In this document: positions 49,221 to 58,307 of the stretch, piece after piece
How the letters are laid out: every line of letters starts with the position of its first letter
Position numbering within the stretch: position 1 is the stretch's first letter
Source of the DNA: JBBRHH01 sp963788015
GTDB taxonomy: Bacteria; Planctomycetota; Phycisphaerae; Tepidisphaerales; Tepidisphaeraceae
Assembly (NCBI GenBank): GCA_963788015.1
Contig: CAWBEY010000012.1
Coordinates: 1,488,001 to 1,552,000, forward strand
Direction: 5' to 3'
DNA: 64,000 nucleotides
Notes under the pieces: generated by a model
Seen by the model: only the letters and a program-made list of their open reading frames with translations
The model's database searches: none
Told to the model about the DNA's origin: nothing
Program-made: the position numbers and the translations under genes

Positions 49221-50207
49221 TTATCCACCCGCCTGCAGGCTGGCCGTCTCCGGCGAAATGTTCCCCGCCACACTGGTCCCCTCCGGCACAATCGCCTCCC
49301 GAGCAATCGTCGCAAACGGCCCGATCACGCACTCCGCCCCAACGCTCGCGTCCCGCCCCACAAAGCTAAACGGATAAATCGTGGTATCCGCGCCCATCGT
49401 CGCCCCATCTTCAATGTATGTGTTGGCCGCACTGATGATCGTCACCCCCGCCTCGCGCAGCCGCCGCTGAATCCGATCCTGCATCACCGCATCCACCTGT
49501 GCCAATTGCTCGCGCGTGTTCACCGCAAGCGTCTCCTCCGCCGTCACCGCCTGCAGCGCCAATACTTTCTTCCCCGCCCGCTTCAGATGCCCGTAAATAT
49601 CGGTCAGGTAATACTCCGACTTCTTGTTGTCATTCTTCAGCTTTGACAGCCCCAGCAGCAACTCCTCCACCTTCACGCAGTAGTAGCTCGGAAAAACCTC
49701 CCGAATCTCCCGCTGCTCCGGCGTGCAATCGATCTGCTCCACAATATCCAGAAAATTCCCCTCCGCATCCCGCATGATCCGCCCATACCCCGTCGGATCG
49801 TCCAGGATCGCCGTCGCCATGCTCGCGGCCGCGTGGTCCTGATGATGCGCCTGCAACAGCGTCTTAAGCACCTGCCCCCGAATCAGCGGCCCATCCCCGG
49901 CGAGGATAAACACGTCGCCCTTTACCTTCTTCAATTCCGCCTCGCACACCCGCACCGCATGCCCCGTCCCAAGCTGCTCGGTCTGTTCAATCCAGTGAAT
50001 CCGCTTGTCATGTCCAAACTGTCCGATCACCTCATCCTTGCCATGCCCCACCACCACGATCACCCGCTGGCACCCCGCCTCGTAACACGCCCGCAGTACA
50101 TAATCCAGCATCGCCCGCCCGCAGATTTCGTGCAGCGGCTTAGGCCGCCGCGACTTCATCCGCGTGCTTTTCCCGGCCGCCAAAATGATTGCTGTCAGTT
50201 GCGACAT
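49221..50207 (-). CDS. GlmU-like uridylyltransferase, acetyltransferase domain missing
   Basis: The N-terminal domain is a nucleotidyltransferase of GlmU type (AIILAAGKSTRMKSRRPKPL, QLGTGHAVRVCE, FILAGDGPLIRG, PTGYGRIMRDAEGNFLDIVE), which makes UDP-GlcNAc from GlcNAc-1-P and UTP. Normal GlmU is ~450 residues with a long left-handed beta-helix for acetylation of GlcN-1-P. This product has only ~328, with two or three beta-helix turns (YIEDGATMGADTTIYPFSFV) and a normal stop. Acetylation must then be done elsewhere, or the substrate differs. It is syntenic with glmU-prs of other bacteria. Confidence 0.85.
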   Translation of the reverse strand: MSQLTAIILAAGKSTRMKSRRPKPLHEICGRAMLDYVLRACYEAGCQRVIVVVGHGKDEVIGQFGHDKRIHWIEQTEQLGTGHAVRVCEAELKKVKGDVFILAGDGPLIRGQVLKTLLQAHHQDHAAASMATAILDDPTGYGRIMRDAEGNFLDIVEQIDCTPEQREIREVFPSYYCVKVEELLLGLSKLKNDNKKSEYYLTDIYGHLKRAGKKVLALQAVTAEETLAVNTREQLAQVDAVMQDRIQRRLREAGVTIISAANTYIEDGATMGADTTIYPFSFVGRDASVGAECVIGPFATIAREAIVPEGTSVAGNISPETASLQAGG

Positions 50208-50217
50208 ATCTCTCTAC

Positions 50218-50722
50218 TTATGACGTTCTCAACGCGCCGCCCAGCACAACCTGCGACGCGTTCTTCTTCCGATACCGCTGCAGCACCCTCATCCCGCGCC
50301 AGCGGCAACAGCGCCGTAATCGTCACGAGAAACCAAAACGGAACGGCCGCCACCCGATACGCCGGCGTGCTGGGCATAAAAACAAACAGCGGCTCCACCG
50401 CCGGCTGATCGATAAAATGAAACCCCAGCGTCGAAACGTGATGCTCGTTCTTCACCGACGTGAAACCTCCCAGAAGACCATCCGCATCCGCCATCGACAT
50501 CGAGCTGCGCTTCCAGGACGTAGACACTGCCCCCACCGCCGCAGGATGATCAATGCTCAGCGAAACAATCCCACCCCGATACGCCCCCACCGCCACCTTC
50601 GCATAGGGCGTTTCACGTGTCATGTAGCTCAGCGTCCGGTAGCTCCGCACCCACAGCCCACCCGCCACCGTGCAAAGCAGCAGCGACACCCAGCAGACAA
50701 TATTCCAAACCGCTCGTTTCAT
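50218..50722 (-). CDS. Small membrane protein, likely frameshift near the end
   Basis: I do not recognise a function. One membrane helix starts the protein (RAVWNIVCWVSLLLCTVAGG) and a second lies late (VPFWFLVTITALLPLAR); between them is a soluble region with LSIDHPAAVG and VSTLGFHFIDQPAVEP. In the uninterrupted frame the protein runs past the second helix to 50195, overlapping glmU. A shift near 50310 gives a basic end (RVLQRYRKKNASQVVLGG) that stops at 50218 and looks more natural. ATG 50722 is 17 bases after tRNA-Gln. Confidence 0.55.
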
Positions 50723-50738
50723 GGAAAAGCTCGAACGA

Positions 50739-50809
50739 ACTGGCCCGCAAGGATTCGAACCTTGACGCTCAGTACCAAAAACTGATGTGCTACCGTTACA
50801 CTACGGGCC
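50739..50809 (-). tRNA. tRNA-Gln (anticodon TTG)
   Basis: A complete cloverleaf on the minus strand: 7-bp acceptor (TGGCCCG with CGGGCCA), D stem GTGT/GCAC, 5-bp anticodon stem TCAGT/ACTGA with loop TTTTGGT (anticodon TTG), and T arm CAAGG-TTCGAAT-CCTTG. The discriminator is G, as usual for Gln, and CCA is not encoded. Length is 71 bases. Confidence 0.95.
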
Positions 50810-51277
50810 AATCAATTACCTTCTCGATTCACCAACCGGTCGGGAAAACGACCAAATCGAAAGGCAACCCCTCCCCCGAAAAGTCCAGCCAGCGGCCAGA
50901 CATCAGGAAAGGCAAATAAAGAAGGGTCCAGCCGTTCGCGGTGCGTCGGATGCTCAAACGGGCTCAAAAAGCGCCCAGCAAGCAAAAATTCCCGGGGGCC
51001 CGCACCGGTTCAAACCGCGATCCGGCTCGGCTCGTCTACCCTCCCGGCCAACAAGCCAGGCCTCTCGACGATCGCCCCATAAAGAGGAACAACCATCCTA
51101 TGGGAAGGGGCGGGGATGTCAAGATCGTCCCAAAGTTCAAAACATGGATCCAGACAACCATGATCAATAATGTGCCTTCGTCTAATTTGAAATATGCTTT
51201 ATTGCGATCTACGTGATCCGTTCCATTCCATGTATTTAACCCGATGCCCAAGAGCGCCGCGAGCGCAGGAGGGACAG
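50810..51277. other. Intergenic region, no gene seen
   Basis: About 470 bases between tRNA-Gln and the next plus-strand gene. No protein frame looks real. The minus-strand promoter at 51095-51122 is the main element recognised. Searches by eye for SRP RNA and tmRNA motifs were negative. Confidence 0.5.
51095..51122 (-). promoter_or_regulatory. Sigma-70-type promoter for the tRNA-Gln/glmU operon
   Basis: On the minus strand a perfect TTGACA (51122-51117) and TAGGAT (51100-51095) are 16 bases apart. Transcription would run toward tRNA-Gln and the translation-gene operon, after a leader of about 280 bases. Confidence 0.5.
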
Positions 51278-51463
51278 ATGAACAAAGGCAAATCAATCTA
51301 CCTGAAAAAACCGCTCTTCACTGCGGAGCAGTTGCATGAAATGGCCAAAGAATTCGATGGTCCCAACTACAAGCCCAAGCCCCGCCGGCCATTCCCCCCG
51401 CACCTGGTTCTTCGCCCAATGGTGCAGAGCATTCTATCCTTTCGACCAAGGAACGACCCATGA
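51278..51463 (+). CDS. Small basic hypothetical protein
   Basis: A 61-residue protein with no known family: a helical part (FTAEQLHEMAKEFDGPN) and a Pro/Arg-rich end. ATG 51278 follows AGGAGGG, an excellent ribosome site. Its stop overlaps the start of the next gene (ATGA at 51460-51463), so the two are coupled. Confidence 0.5.
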   Translation: MNKGKSIYLKKPLFTAEQLHEMAKEFDGPNYKPKPRRPFPPHLVLRPMVQSILSFRPRNDP

Positions 51464-51849
51464 ACTCGAACGCGTTGCTTGAACTACCGCTTCCACAATA
51501 CGGTGCTAACAGATGCCGTTGTCGCCATGAATCGCTGAAGTTGTTTATTGAGTTCGATTATGACGGACCAGATGAGTCGGAGGTAACGGGAGTCGTCGCG
51601 TTTACACACGTCGTTGCGTTTCGTTTCCTAGACGAACCGCACTGTCGCAAATTTGTCGTTCGCGAAGGATTCGACGCCGTCGTCGAACTATTTGACTCGC
51701 CGTGGTTTTACGACATTATTTGGACGGAGCCCGATGGCCTTCAATGGCCTTGGCCTCGACGTCACTTTGGCCTTTTTGTCACGAATCACGGCTATTATGA
51801 TATAATTGCAGATGATGTTCAGTTGCTTTCGCGGGATTCTGAAGTCTGA
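51460..51849 (+). CDS. Hypothetical protein in the kptA island
   Basis: A 129-residue acidic, aromatic-rich protein (FFEFDYDG-like segments LFIEFDYDGPDESEVTGVVA and VVELFDSPWFYDIIWTEPDG). I do not recognise the family. Size and composition recall small immunity-type proteins, but this is only a resemblance. The gene is visibly richer in A and T than its neighbours. It is translationally coupled to the small gene upstream, and its end lies 40 bases before kptA. Confidence 0.55.
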   Translation: MNSNALLELPLPQYGANRCRCRHESLKLFIEFDYDGPDESEVTGVVAFTHVVAFRFLDEPHCRKFVVREGFDAVVELFDSPWFYDIIWTEPDGLQWPWPRRHFGLFVTNHGYYDIIADDVQLLSRDSEV

Positions 51850-51889
51850 TATAGATCAATTCGACGTGACCAAATTTGAAGGTCGAGAG

Positions 51890-52462
51890 ATGGCCAACGA
51901 AGTCAGCAAATTATTGAGCCTTGTGCTTCGACACCAGCCGGCCGCAATTGGAATCGAACTCGACAACGCCGGCTGGGTAGACGTTGATGTTCTCCTGGCC
52001 GCATTGGCCAGTCACGGCACGAGTATTACCCAGCAGGAGCTGCGCCAGATCGTATTAAGCAGCGAGAAGCAGCGCTTTGCATTAAGCGACGATGGGTCGC
52101 GTATCCGCGCCAATCAAGGCCATTCCGTAGCCGTCGATCTTGGATATCTTCCAGCGATCCCGCCACCGATTCTCTATCATGGAACCGCCCAAAAGAACGT
52201 TGAGTCTATTCTCATGCATGGGTTGCGACGGGGTGAGCGACAGCACGTCCATCTATCCATCACCATTGAAACCGCAAATGCTGTAGGGCAACGACATGGA
52301 AAAGTCGTTGTTTGTCAGGTTGCCAGCGGGCGGATGCACCAAGCACGCATGATATTTTATCTCGCACCGAATGGTGTCTGGTTAACTGACTCCGTGCCAC
52401 CGGACTATTTAACGCTGTTAAAAACGGTGCCTTCAAAGAGAACGGATTTGGGAGACTTTTGA
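51890..52462 (+). CDS. kptA: RNA 2'-phosphotransferase KptA/Tpt1
   Basis: A 190-residue KptA. In eukaryotes Tpt1 removes a 2'-phosphate left on spliced tRNA, using NAD+; bacterial targets are unclear. The motifs are clear: SKLLSLVLRHQPAAIGIELD (Arg14-His15), FALSDDGSRIRANQGHSVAV, LYHGTAQKNVESILMHGLRR and RQHVHLSITIETANAVGQRH, with the end NGVWLTDSVPPDYL. ATG 51890 matches the family start better than an earlier in-frame ATG (51806). It lies in a small AT-richer island with two unknown genes. Confidence 0.92.
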   Translation: MANEVSKLLSLVLRHQPAAIGIELDNAGWVDVDVLLAALASHGTSITQQELRQIVLSSEKQRFALSDDGSRIRANQGHSVAVDLGYLPAIPPPILYHGTAQKNVESILMHGLRRGERQHVHLSITIETANAVGQRHGKVVVCQVASGRMHQARMIFYLAPNGVWLTDSVPPDYLTLLKTVPSKRTDLGDF

Positions 52463-52788
52463 AAATAACCATGAAAGCCGAAGGCGTGGGCGAGCGCTTC
52501 CGAAGATGTCATTCTTCATCCATCGACCATTTCCCATGCCCTCCCCTCCGCGCAGCGCGCTAACCGCTCACCGCTCCGGCCACCTCGCCCAGGCCGAATC
52601 CCTCTAACTCCAACTCATCCAAACGGAGGCGCGGGCGACACTGACCCCCGCAACCTCCTAGCCGTCCTCTGCCGCCAGCATTCCGCTTCCACCACCTCAC
52701 CCGCCTGTTTCGGAGTGACGGGGGTGTTGGTGAAGGAGGGATGGGTGGCGATGGGGCATTGGTCGCTGGTTTCCCGACTTCGCCATTA
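52463..52788. other. Gene-free stretch after kptA
   Basis: About 326 bases in which I see no gene, tRNA or clear terminator. It separates the kptA island from a convergent gene on the minus strand. Confidence 0.5.
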
Positions 52789-53758
52789 TTAGCACGCCTC
52801 CGGCGTGTTGGCTGTTGGGGATCCGCGTACGTCGGCGGGGTGGCGGATGCGGCGGAAGTCTCTTGTGCCGCGCTCTACGCCCAGCACCTCGAAGTCAATT
52901 TCGCTGTTGATCTCGGCGCCGATCAGCAGCACCACCGCGTCAATGTAAAAAAACAACAGCAGGATGCAGACTCCCCCTACTGTTCCATAGGTGCGGTCAT
53001 ACGAGCGCAGGGCGAAACGGTCTACGTAGATTCGGAATGCGATCCCCAGGATCAGCCAGACGCCAATTGTGAAGATTGCGCCGGGGGATAAGGCGTTGAA
53101 GCGCTGCCGGATGTTGATGCCAAAGTAATAGATCACGGCCACCGTTGTGATCATGAAGACCAGCCCCAGCGTCCAGCGCGATGTCGAGCAGGTGGATCAG
53201 CCGAAGCGGAATGTGGAGCATATCGCTGTGATCTTCCAGCCAGCGGATGGCGATCGTGCCGATGGGGAGCAACATCAGGACGGCCAGCACCAGCACCATG
53301 ACGATTACGGTGAGGCCCATGGCGATTGGCCGCTGTTTGTAGAAGGGGCGGCTGGTTTTGCCCATTTCGTAGCAGCGGTCGAGGGCGGCCATCGTCATGT
53401 TCATGCCGCCGCTGGCGGCGAACAAGGTTACGAGGATGCCGACGCTCAAGAGTCCCTGGCGGGGGCTGTTCAAGAGGGATTGGACGTTCTGCCAGATGGT
53501 GTCGGAGGCGCCCGGCGGCAGTTGTTCCACCAATTTGTGAACCTGTTCGCTGGCGCTGTTGCGGGTTTGGAGAGGGAGGTATGGGACCAGCGACAGCAGG
53601 AAGATGAAGAAGGGGAAGACGGCGAATAGCCAGGAGTAGGCCATGGCGGCCGCCCATGTCATGAGGCTGTCGTCGTTGACCTGTTTCCAGACGCGCAGCA
53701 GGAACCGGAGGAACCCCACCTTGCGCAATACCACGGGCACGTCTCGGATGGCTGCCAT
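52789..53758 (-). CDS. YihY/BrkB-family membrane protein, frameshifted
   Basis: A ~323-residue integral membrane protein of the YihY (UPF0761) family, whose function is unsettled. The first part has the family core DDSLMTWAAAMAYSWLFAVF then PFFIFLLSLVPYLPLQ and TLFAASGGMNMTMAALDRCY. Near 53165 the frame shifts to MITTVAVIYYFGINIRQRFN, SPGAIFTIGVWLILGIAF and GVCILLLFFYIDAVVLLIGA, the conserved last helices. ATG 53758 begins six bases past the probable end of the cytochrome-like gene. Confidence 0.82.
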
Positions 53759-53763
53759 TGTGA

Positions 53764-55084
53764 TTAATTGTTCGCCCCGGCGAGAGGAAGGCAAATGGCG
53801 CGTAACGAAAGTAGGCGGGCAGGCTCGGTTTGGTGTCGCGGAGGATTTCGAGGATGGCCTGGCGATCTTCGGTGCTCAGGCGAGCAAAATCTTTGCTCTT
53901 GTCCTGACGACTCAAAACCTCCCACAGCCTGCGATACACATAGTCCAGCATCGGGGCCGGCAAGGCGTCGAAGCTGTCTGAATAGATCAGGTAGCTGCAG
54001 GGGTACTTGAACAGGCGGCGCTCGAGGTCGAACGTGCGGAGCGAGCGGCCCTTTTTATCTTGCGGCCCCTGGCTGGCAAAATCCTTTGCAAAGCTGGAGG
54101 TGCCCAATATCCGATCCGAGAGCGGCGACTTCGTTGGCGAAGAGCAGACATTTGAGCAACGGCTCGCCCAGCGATTTGATCCGGGACCGGGTGCTATCGA
54201 GCTGATGATCCGGCCGTTCGCCGAGGGCAGCGTTGAGAATGGTCTCGTCGCGCTGGGCGAGCCTGGCCGCGTAGTTGGCGCAGGGTGATCAGGTTGTGCA
54301 TGCCGGTCTGATGCTCCAGCACCATCAGGGCCACGATATCGCTGTGGGGCGTGAGGTACTGCGAGGCGTCGAGCTTCGTGGAAAGGTCGGTAACGTTGGC
54401 CCCCGCCTCCACATCCAGCGACTCTGGGTGTTCTTCGTCATCCAACACCACATTGCCCATGTGCCGCTGCGCCGTGATGGCCGCTGACGTACCAGCCGCC
54501 CCAGCGCTCCTTGAGCGGGCTTTCCTGATCGATCAAAAATGTTCCATTTCGCAAAAGCGGCTGGCCGGTTGCATCCGCGAAGACGGATCGGACGATGTAG
54601 CCGGGCGTGTCGCGGGTCATGCTGGAGGCGTGACATTGAAGGCAGGCATCGTTTTGCCGCACGAAGGCTGGCCGCTCGGTTTTGCGCTGCTCAAGGGTAT
54701 AGAAGACCGGACCCAGTTGCGGATCGGTGGAAGCGATCTCCAGCACCTCTCCGCGTGGCACCCACCCCACATGCACATCGTCGTTGAAGTAAAGCGCCCG
54801 CGGGTGCTTTGGCGAAATCAGCCGGGCTTGAAAGCTGGTCCTGGAGAAGACCAGCGTTTGGGATGCAGTGGATATTTTCAGCTCGCGCAGGACCGACGCC
54901 AGATAGCCATGCTGCTGGTCATATTCCAGCCGGACTTTCCGCGCGTCGATGCGCTTCTGCAGATTGGCAACGGGGTCGCGCAAGCGGCCGAGGTGTAGTT
55001 GATCGGTTCCTGCTCGTAAGTTTCGCCCGCGCTGACGCCGGTACTCAAAATCAGCAGGATAAAGATGAAGGGGGATTGTTGCAT
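53764..55084 (-). CDS. Exported haem-binding-type protein, several frame breaks
   Basis: A ~440-residue exported protein reconstructed from at least four pieces (breaks near 54985, 54470, 54290 and 54110, perhaps one near 53790). It has a signal peptide (SPFIFILLILSTGVSAGE), a central single haem-c motif CLQCH (54644-54630) within FVRQNDACLQCHASSM, then ERWGGWYVSG. Near the end are YLTPHSDIVALMVLEHQTGM, and GRSLRTFDLERRLFKYPCSY. I know similar conserved planctomycete proteins but not their function. One CxxCH implies a mono-haem c-type cytochrome. The end position is approximate. Confidence 0.55.
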
Positions 55085-55161
55085 GTTGGCAAAATTGATA
55101 CCGGTGTCTCGGGCGGATGTGGCCAACTGACAACGGTGTGCCGGTGACGTTGTTCTTCGCG

Positions 55162-55362
55162 TCAAGGTGATTTGGTCAATCCCCGCAGCTCGCGACGGAT
55201 CTCTTTTTTTCGCAGCTTCTCGGCCGAGCGAATTTCCGCCGGCGATTGTGTGCCTTTGCGCAACACCACTGCCACCGCCTTCTTTGCCACCCCCAGCAAC
55301 ACCACCACCACAGCGCCGATGCGCCAATGCTTCCATCCCCTGCCGGCCGTCTTCGCAGTCAT
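55162..55362 (-). CDS. Small basic single-helix membrane protein
   Basis: A 66-residue protein with one membrane helix (IGAVVVVLLGVAKKAVAVVL) between basic ends and a Lys/Arg-rich C-terminus (SAEKLRKKEIRRELRG). No family recognised. ATG 55362 has only a weak purine-rich site. It is kept because the frame is clean and membrane-like. Confidence 0.4.
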   Translation of the reverse strand: MTAKTAGRGWKHWRIGAVVVVLLGVAKKAVAVVLRKGTQSPAEIRSAEKLRKKEIRRELRGLTKSP

Positions 55363-55552
55363 AACGATTTTCTTTCTTTGAAACCCACGATAGTTGCAAG
55401 CGGCGGACCACCGGGCAGGCACACTGAGGCGGGAATAGCCCGAAGTGCACTCATCGGATATATCATCGCACGCACTATTATAGGCCGCCGCACGCATGCG
55501 GTTTGGCCGCAGGCGCAGGATGCGAATGCCGGGTCGCTCAAGGAGGTGCAAC

Positions 55553-56920
55553 GTGATTTCGCCGCTTAACGACAAATGCGTTACTGTCGCGGGCCTTGGC
55601 CGCTTCGGCGGGGGCATCACCGTCGCGCGCTGGCTCGTTGAGCAAGGGGCGAAAGTTCTTGTCACCGATCAGGCCAAAGCTGACGCGATGGCTGACTCGG
55701 TGGAAAAACTTCGCGACCTCCCGATCGAATTCAGGCTCGGTCAGCATCTTGAAGAAGACTTTACGCAGGCGGACCTGATCGTTGCTTCCCCGGCCGTGCC
55801 GCCCAATAGCCGGTACCTTCAGGCCGCGCACCGCGCGGGCGTGCCGGTCACGACTGAGGTTCGCCTTTTCATTGAGCGCTGCCCGGCCCCGATCGTCGGC
55901 GTTACCGGCACGAAGGGAAAATCAACGGCCACGGCGATGCTCGGGGCGATCCTCCGCCGGCGCTACACCGCCCACGTCGGCGGCAACCTCGGTGGGTCGC
56001 TTCTTTTTGATCTTCCCAAGATTCAGGCGGATCATGTTGTCGTGCTCGAATTGTCGAGCTTTATGCTGGAGTATTTGGCCGAGGCGCGTTGGTCGCCGAA
56101 TGTGGCGGTGATCACGATGATCGCGGCCGATCATCTTGATCGACACGGCACCAAGAGCGCCTATGTCGAAGCCAAGAAAAACATTGTGCGTTTTCAGAAG
56201 CCGTCCGACATTGCGGTGCTTAATGAAGATTGTCCGGACTGCCAGGCGTTTGCCCATGCGACGGCCGGCAGGGTGATGTTATTTGGCCTTCAAAACAGGC
56301 GGCCGTTCCAGCTACTGGTGCCCGGGCGGCACAACCAGCTCAATGCTCAGGCCGCCTTTGCGGCCGCCGGTATCTTCGGGCTGTCGTGGGACAATGCGCA
56401 GGCAGCGCTGCGCAATTTCAAGGGTTTGCCGCATCGGCTGGAGTTGGTGGCCGAGCGAAACGGCGTGCGGTTTTACAACGACTCCATCGCCACGATCCCC
56501 GAGGCGGCCATCGCCGCCCTGGAGTCTTTTGCTCCGAGGACCGTAATTCAGATTGTCGGCGGGTACGATAAAAAGCTCCCGATGGACAGTATGTGCGCAG
56601 CGCTGGTTAATCGTGCGAAGGCCGTTATGTGCATTGGTCACACCGGCCCGGCCATGGCCCAGGCGATGGGGGAAGCCTCCCGCATCGGGTCGGCCCCCGC
56701 GTACCAGTGCGGCGATCTTCAAACGGCCTTTCGCATGGCTCGGAAAGTAGCAGCTAGCGGTGACATTGTGCTGCTGAGCACCGGCTGCGCGAGCTATGAC
56801 CAGTTTCCCAATTTCGAAGAGCGGGGTGAAGCCTTTCGGCGATTGGTGTTGGAGGATTCGGATAACATGCTCAGTGCGTCGTCCCATCCGATTGCAGGCG
56901 CGCCGATTCCGCCCGCTTGA
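55553..56920 (+). CDS. murD: UDP-N-acetylmuramoylalanine--D-glutamate ligase
   Basis: MurD adds D-Glu to UDP-MurNAc-L-Ala in peptidoglycan synthesis. The 455-residue product has an N-terminal Rossmann-type domain (VTVAGLGRFGGGITVARWLV), the ATP loop GVTGTKGKSTATAML (GTKGKS at ~119-124), VLELSSFMLEYL, and later PHRLELVAERNGVRFYNDSI and IVGGYDKKLPM. The start is GTG 55553, eight bases after AAGGAGG; upstream in-frame residues are Arg-rich nonsense. It stands outside the mraZ-rsmH cluster. Its last 50 bases overlap the end of gnd on the other strand. Confidence 0.95.
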   Translation: MISPLNDKCVTVAGLGRFGGGITVARWLVEQGAKVLVTDQAKADAMADSVEKLRDLPIEFRLGQHLEEDFTQADLIVASPAVPPNSRYLQAAHRAGVPVTTEVRLFIERCPAPIVGVTGTKGKSTATAMLGAILRRRYTAHVGGNLGGSLLFDLPKIQADHVVVLELSSFMLEYLAEARWSPNVAVITMIAADHLDRHGTKSAYVEAKKNIVRFQKPSDIAVLNEDCPDCQAFAHATAGRVMLFGLQNRRPFQLLVPGRHNQLNAQAAFAAAGIFGLSWDNAQAALRNFKGLPHRLELVAERNGVRFYNDSIATIPEAAIAALESFAPRTVIQIVGGYDKKLPMDSMCAALVNRAKAVMCIGHTGPAMAQAMGEASRIGSAPAYQCGDLQTAFRMARKVAASGDIVLLSTGCASYDQFPNFEERGEAFRRLVLEDSDNMLSASSHPIAGAPIPPA

Positions 56921-57824
56921 TCTCATGGCCGCCAAACTGGTTCCGCAGCGCTGCGCAAAATCGGGCAGAAAAGTTGAACGGATCGCGTGAGGCAAAACGT
57001 GCGAAGAGCGCACTGGCAATCACGGGTACCGCGACGTCTTCTTCGATGGCCGCCTGGATTGTCCACCGGCCTTCGCCGCTGTCCGACACGTAGGGCGCGA
57101 TCGACTTCAGGTCCTTCTCCTGCTTCAGCGCCATCTCCCCCAGTTCCAGCAGCCACGAACGGATCACGCTGCCATGGTTCCAGACGCCGGCCACCTTGGC
57201 GAGATCGACTGCGAAGGGCGACTTGTGCAGCACCTCGAACCCCTCAGCATACGCCTCCATCAAGCCGTATTCGATGCCGTTGTGAACCATCTTTACAAAG
57301 TGTCCCGCGCCCACCGGCCCGACCTGCGCCCATCCGTCGGCGGGCGCGAGCGTGTCGAAGATCGGGCGGCATCGCGCGATCGTGTCCGCCTGCCCGCCCA
57401 CCATCATGCAATATCCTTCCTGCCGGCCCCAGACGCCGCCCGACGTCCCGACATCGACGAATCCAATCCCGCGCGTCGTCAAGCCCTGAGCACGCCGGAC
57501 GGTGTCTTTGTAGTAGCTGTTGCCGCCGTCGATGATTAAGTCGTCGGCACTCAAGAGGGCGGCCAGACCGCTGATCACTCCCTCTGTTGCCTGCCCCGCC
57601 GGCACCATCACCCACACCACCCGCGGCGGCTCAAGGCTGGCCACCAGCTTTTCAAGCGAATCGACGATGGTGATCCCGTCCACCTGATCCAGTTCCGGAT
57701 GCGGCTCTTTGGCGAATCCCACCACCTGATGCGCCCCCTTCACCGACCCATCTGGCGTCCCCACGACAAGGCGCAAGGCCATATTGGCGCCCATCTTCCC
57801 CAATCCAATGAAGCCGATTTTCAT
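56871..57824 (-). CDS. gnd: 6-phosphogluconate dehydrogenase, short decarboxylating form
   Basis: Oxidises 6-phosphogluconate to ribulose-5-phosphate and CO2 in the pentose phosphate pathway. The Rossmann start is KIGFIGLGKMGANMALRL. Substrate motifs are IIDGGNSYYKDTVRRA, FVDVGTSGGVWG and the catalytic KMVHNGIEYGLMEAYAEG. At ~317 residues it is the short (GndA/YqeC) form, commonly NAD-dependent, rather than the ~470-residue enzyme. ATG 57824 opens the Rossmann fold. It converges with murD. Confidence 0.92.
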   Translation of the reverse strand: MKIGFIGLGKMGANMALRLVVGTPDGSVKGAHQVVGFAKEPHPELDQVDGITIVDSLEKLVASLEPPRVVWVMVPAGQATEGVISGLAALLSADDLIIDGGNSYYKDTVRRAQGLTTRGIGFVDVGTSGGVWGRQEGYCMMVGGQADTIARCRPIFDTLAPADGWAQVGPVGAGHFVKMVHNGIEYGLMEAYAEGFEVLHKSPFAVDLAKVAGVWNHGSVIRSWLLELGEMALKQEKDLKSIAPYVSDSGEGRWTIQAAIEEDVAVPVIASALFARFASRDPFNFSARFCAALRNQFGGHEIKRAESARLQSDGTTH

Positions 57825-57923
57825 AAATTTCCCGCTCCCGGATTCAAAGACGCGACGATCCACTGGCCAAAATAACCAGTGGATCGACGTTTCTATCGTT
57901 TGATTTGAACGGACCGCCAGACG

Positions 57924-58187
57924 TTATGAAACCACGCCGCGCCCGACATTGTGCGAGACGCTTTCGCCGGTGGAGTCCATGGTGGAGACGCGCTTACCGC
58001 GGCCGGGGCCGGTGATGTTGCTTCCGCCTCCGAAGCTTTGACGGGACGAACCCTGGGGCCGTGATTGCTCGCCTTCGCCACCGTCGGCCTCACCTTGACG
58101 CGCCATCATTTCATTGCGCAACCCGTAGGTGAGCTGGTAAAGCGTGTATCCGAGCAACCCGTAACCCAACATGCGAAAAATGCTCAT
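57924..58187 (-). CDS. Small hypothetical protein with N-terminal hydrophobic segment
   Basis: An 87-residue protein beginning with a short hydrophobic helix (SIFRMLGYGLLGYTLYQLTY) followed by a Gly/Ser/Arg-rich, probably disordered tail. No family recognised. A strong GGAGG lies before ATG 58187. It is divergent from addA. Confidence 0.5.
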   Translation of the reverse strand: MSIFRMLGYGLLGYTLYQLTYGLRNEMMARQGEADGGEGEQSRPQGSSRQSFGGGSNITGPGRGKRVSTMDSTGESVSHNVGRGVVS

Positions 58188-58307
58188 ATGAACCTCCGAA
58201 AGGATGTTGACAGTTTAACATGCCGCGTTGACCACGACTATTGTCCCGCAAATCCCGCGCCAACCGCCCCGCCGCCCATTTCGACGGCTGCAGGTTATGA
58301 TGCTGCT

